In this document: positions 6,085 through 6,240 of the stretch, piece by piece
Numbering within the stretch: the first letter of the stretch is position 1
Layout of the letters: each line of letters begins with the position of its first letter
Assembly: GCA_902780365.1 (NCBI GenBank)
Contig: CACZFE010000109.1
Span: 1 to 6,240 of the forward strand
Source: an uncultured Spirochaetales bacterium
GTDB lineage: Bacteria; UBP6; UBA1177
Reading direction: 5' to 3'
DNA: 6,240 bases
Translations under genes and position numbers: made by a program
Notes under the pieces: generated by a model
Database searches by the model: none
What the model was told of the DNA's origin: nothing
Seen by the model: only the letters and a program-made list of their open reading frames with translations

Positions 6085-6240
6085 AAAATTCAGGTTTTTA
6101 AAAGTTTCCATATTTTCAACATTTTGAATTTTCACTTCAATTCCGGCTGCCGCGGCAGTTTTTCTGACAAGCCCCGAAAGCGAAGTTCCCGGCCCTATTT
6201 CGACAACACTGTCAACTCCGTTTTGCAGCATGAAATCGAC
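6082..6240 (-). CDS. fabD: Malonyl-CoA:ACP transacylase, C-terminal part only
   Basis: The last 52 codons and the stop are present; the rest lies beyond the right edge. The segment contains 'GVDSVVEIGPGTSLSGLVRK', where E-I-G-P-G is the hallmark of the FabD C-terminal region. It is followed by a small Ala-rich helix and ends with 'VENMETFKNLNF', like the usual 'V.d..sl' ending of the family. FabD moves the malonyl group from CoA to the ACP phosphopantetheine. The catalytic Ser and His lie outside the window and cannot be checked. It is upstream of acpP in the same operon. The identification rests on a short but characteristic segment together with the fab context. Confidence 0.92.
   Translation of the reverse strand, partial: VDFMLQNGVDSVVEIGPGTSLSGLVRKTAAAAGIEVKIQNVENMETFKNLNF

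Noticed and set aside
1..6240. tRNA, rRNA, riboswitch, insertion sequence or attachment site
   Set aside because: I looked for conserved tRNA arms, long structured leaders, transposase motifs and terminal inverted repeats and saw none. Apart from the 229-bp divergent region, almost all of the window is coding.

Overview
The window comes from a bacterium with a two-membrane (Gram-negative type) envelope. The evidence is two lipoprotein-type signal peptides, a Sec-secreted protein with a probable C-terminal outer-membrane beta-barrel, and a GDP-mannose 4,6-dehydratase gene. Base composition is moderate. Ribosome binding sites are mostly clear (GGAGG, AGGAG) but weak for fabF. No rRNA, tRNA or mobile gene gives a taxonomic anchor, so I do not name a phylum. 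Nothing suggests phage, plasmid or recent transfer: the genes look alike in base use and are tightly packed.

Layout. (1) Positions 1-3212, minus strand: an apparent three-gene operon for exported proteins, read from right to left. It has a 609-residue secreted protein (soluble N-terminal region, probable C-terminal barrel), a 396-residue lipoprotein, and the first 53 codons of a third secreted or lipid-anchored protein that runs off the left edge. None has a name I recognise with certainty. Faint resemblances to FlgT-, LPP20- and CsgG-type periplasmic domains suggest an outer-membrane complex. (2) Positions 3213-3441: a 229-bp divergent intergenic region. A candidate sigma70-like promoter faces each way, and between them lies an array of the 8-bp unit TCGAAATR. 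(3) Positions 3442-4581, plus strand: gmd, GDP-mannose 4,6-dehydratase, with all catalytic residues. (4) Positions 4594-6240, minus strand: a fatty-acid synthesis operon, fabD (3' end only), acpP and fabF. It converges on gmd with only 12 bp between stop codons.

How the genes work together. FabD loads malonyl groups onto the acyl carrier protein AcpP, and FabF condenses malonyl-ACP with acyl-ACP, so the right-hand cluster forms part of the type II fatty acid synthase. Gmd makes GDP-4-keto-6-deoxymannose, the precursor of GDP-fucose, GDP-rhamnose or GDP-perosamine for surface glycans. Its partner enzyme is not in the window. The left operon is the least understood part and the best candidate for something undescribed. 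The second most interesting item is the octamer array between the divergent promoters.
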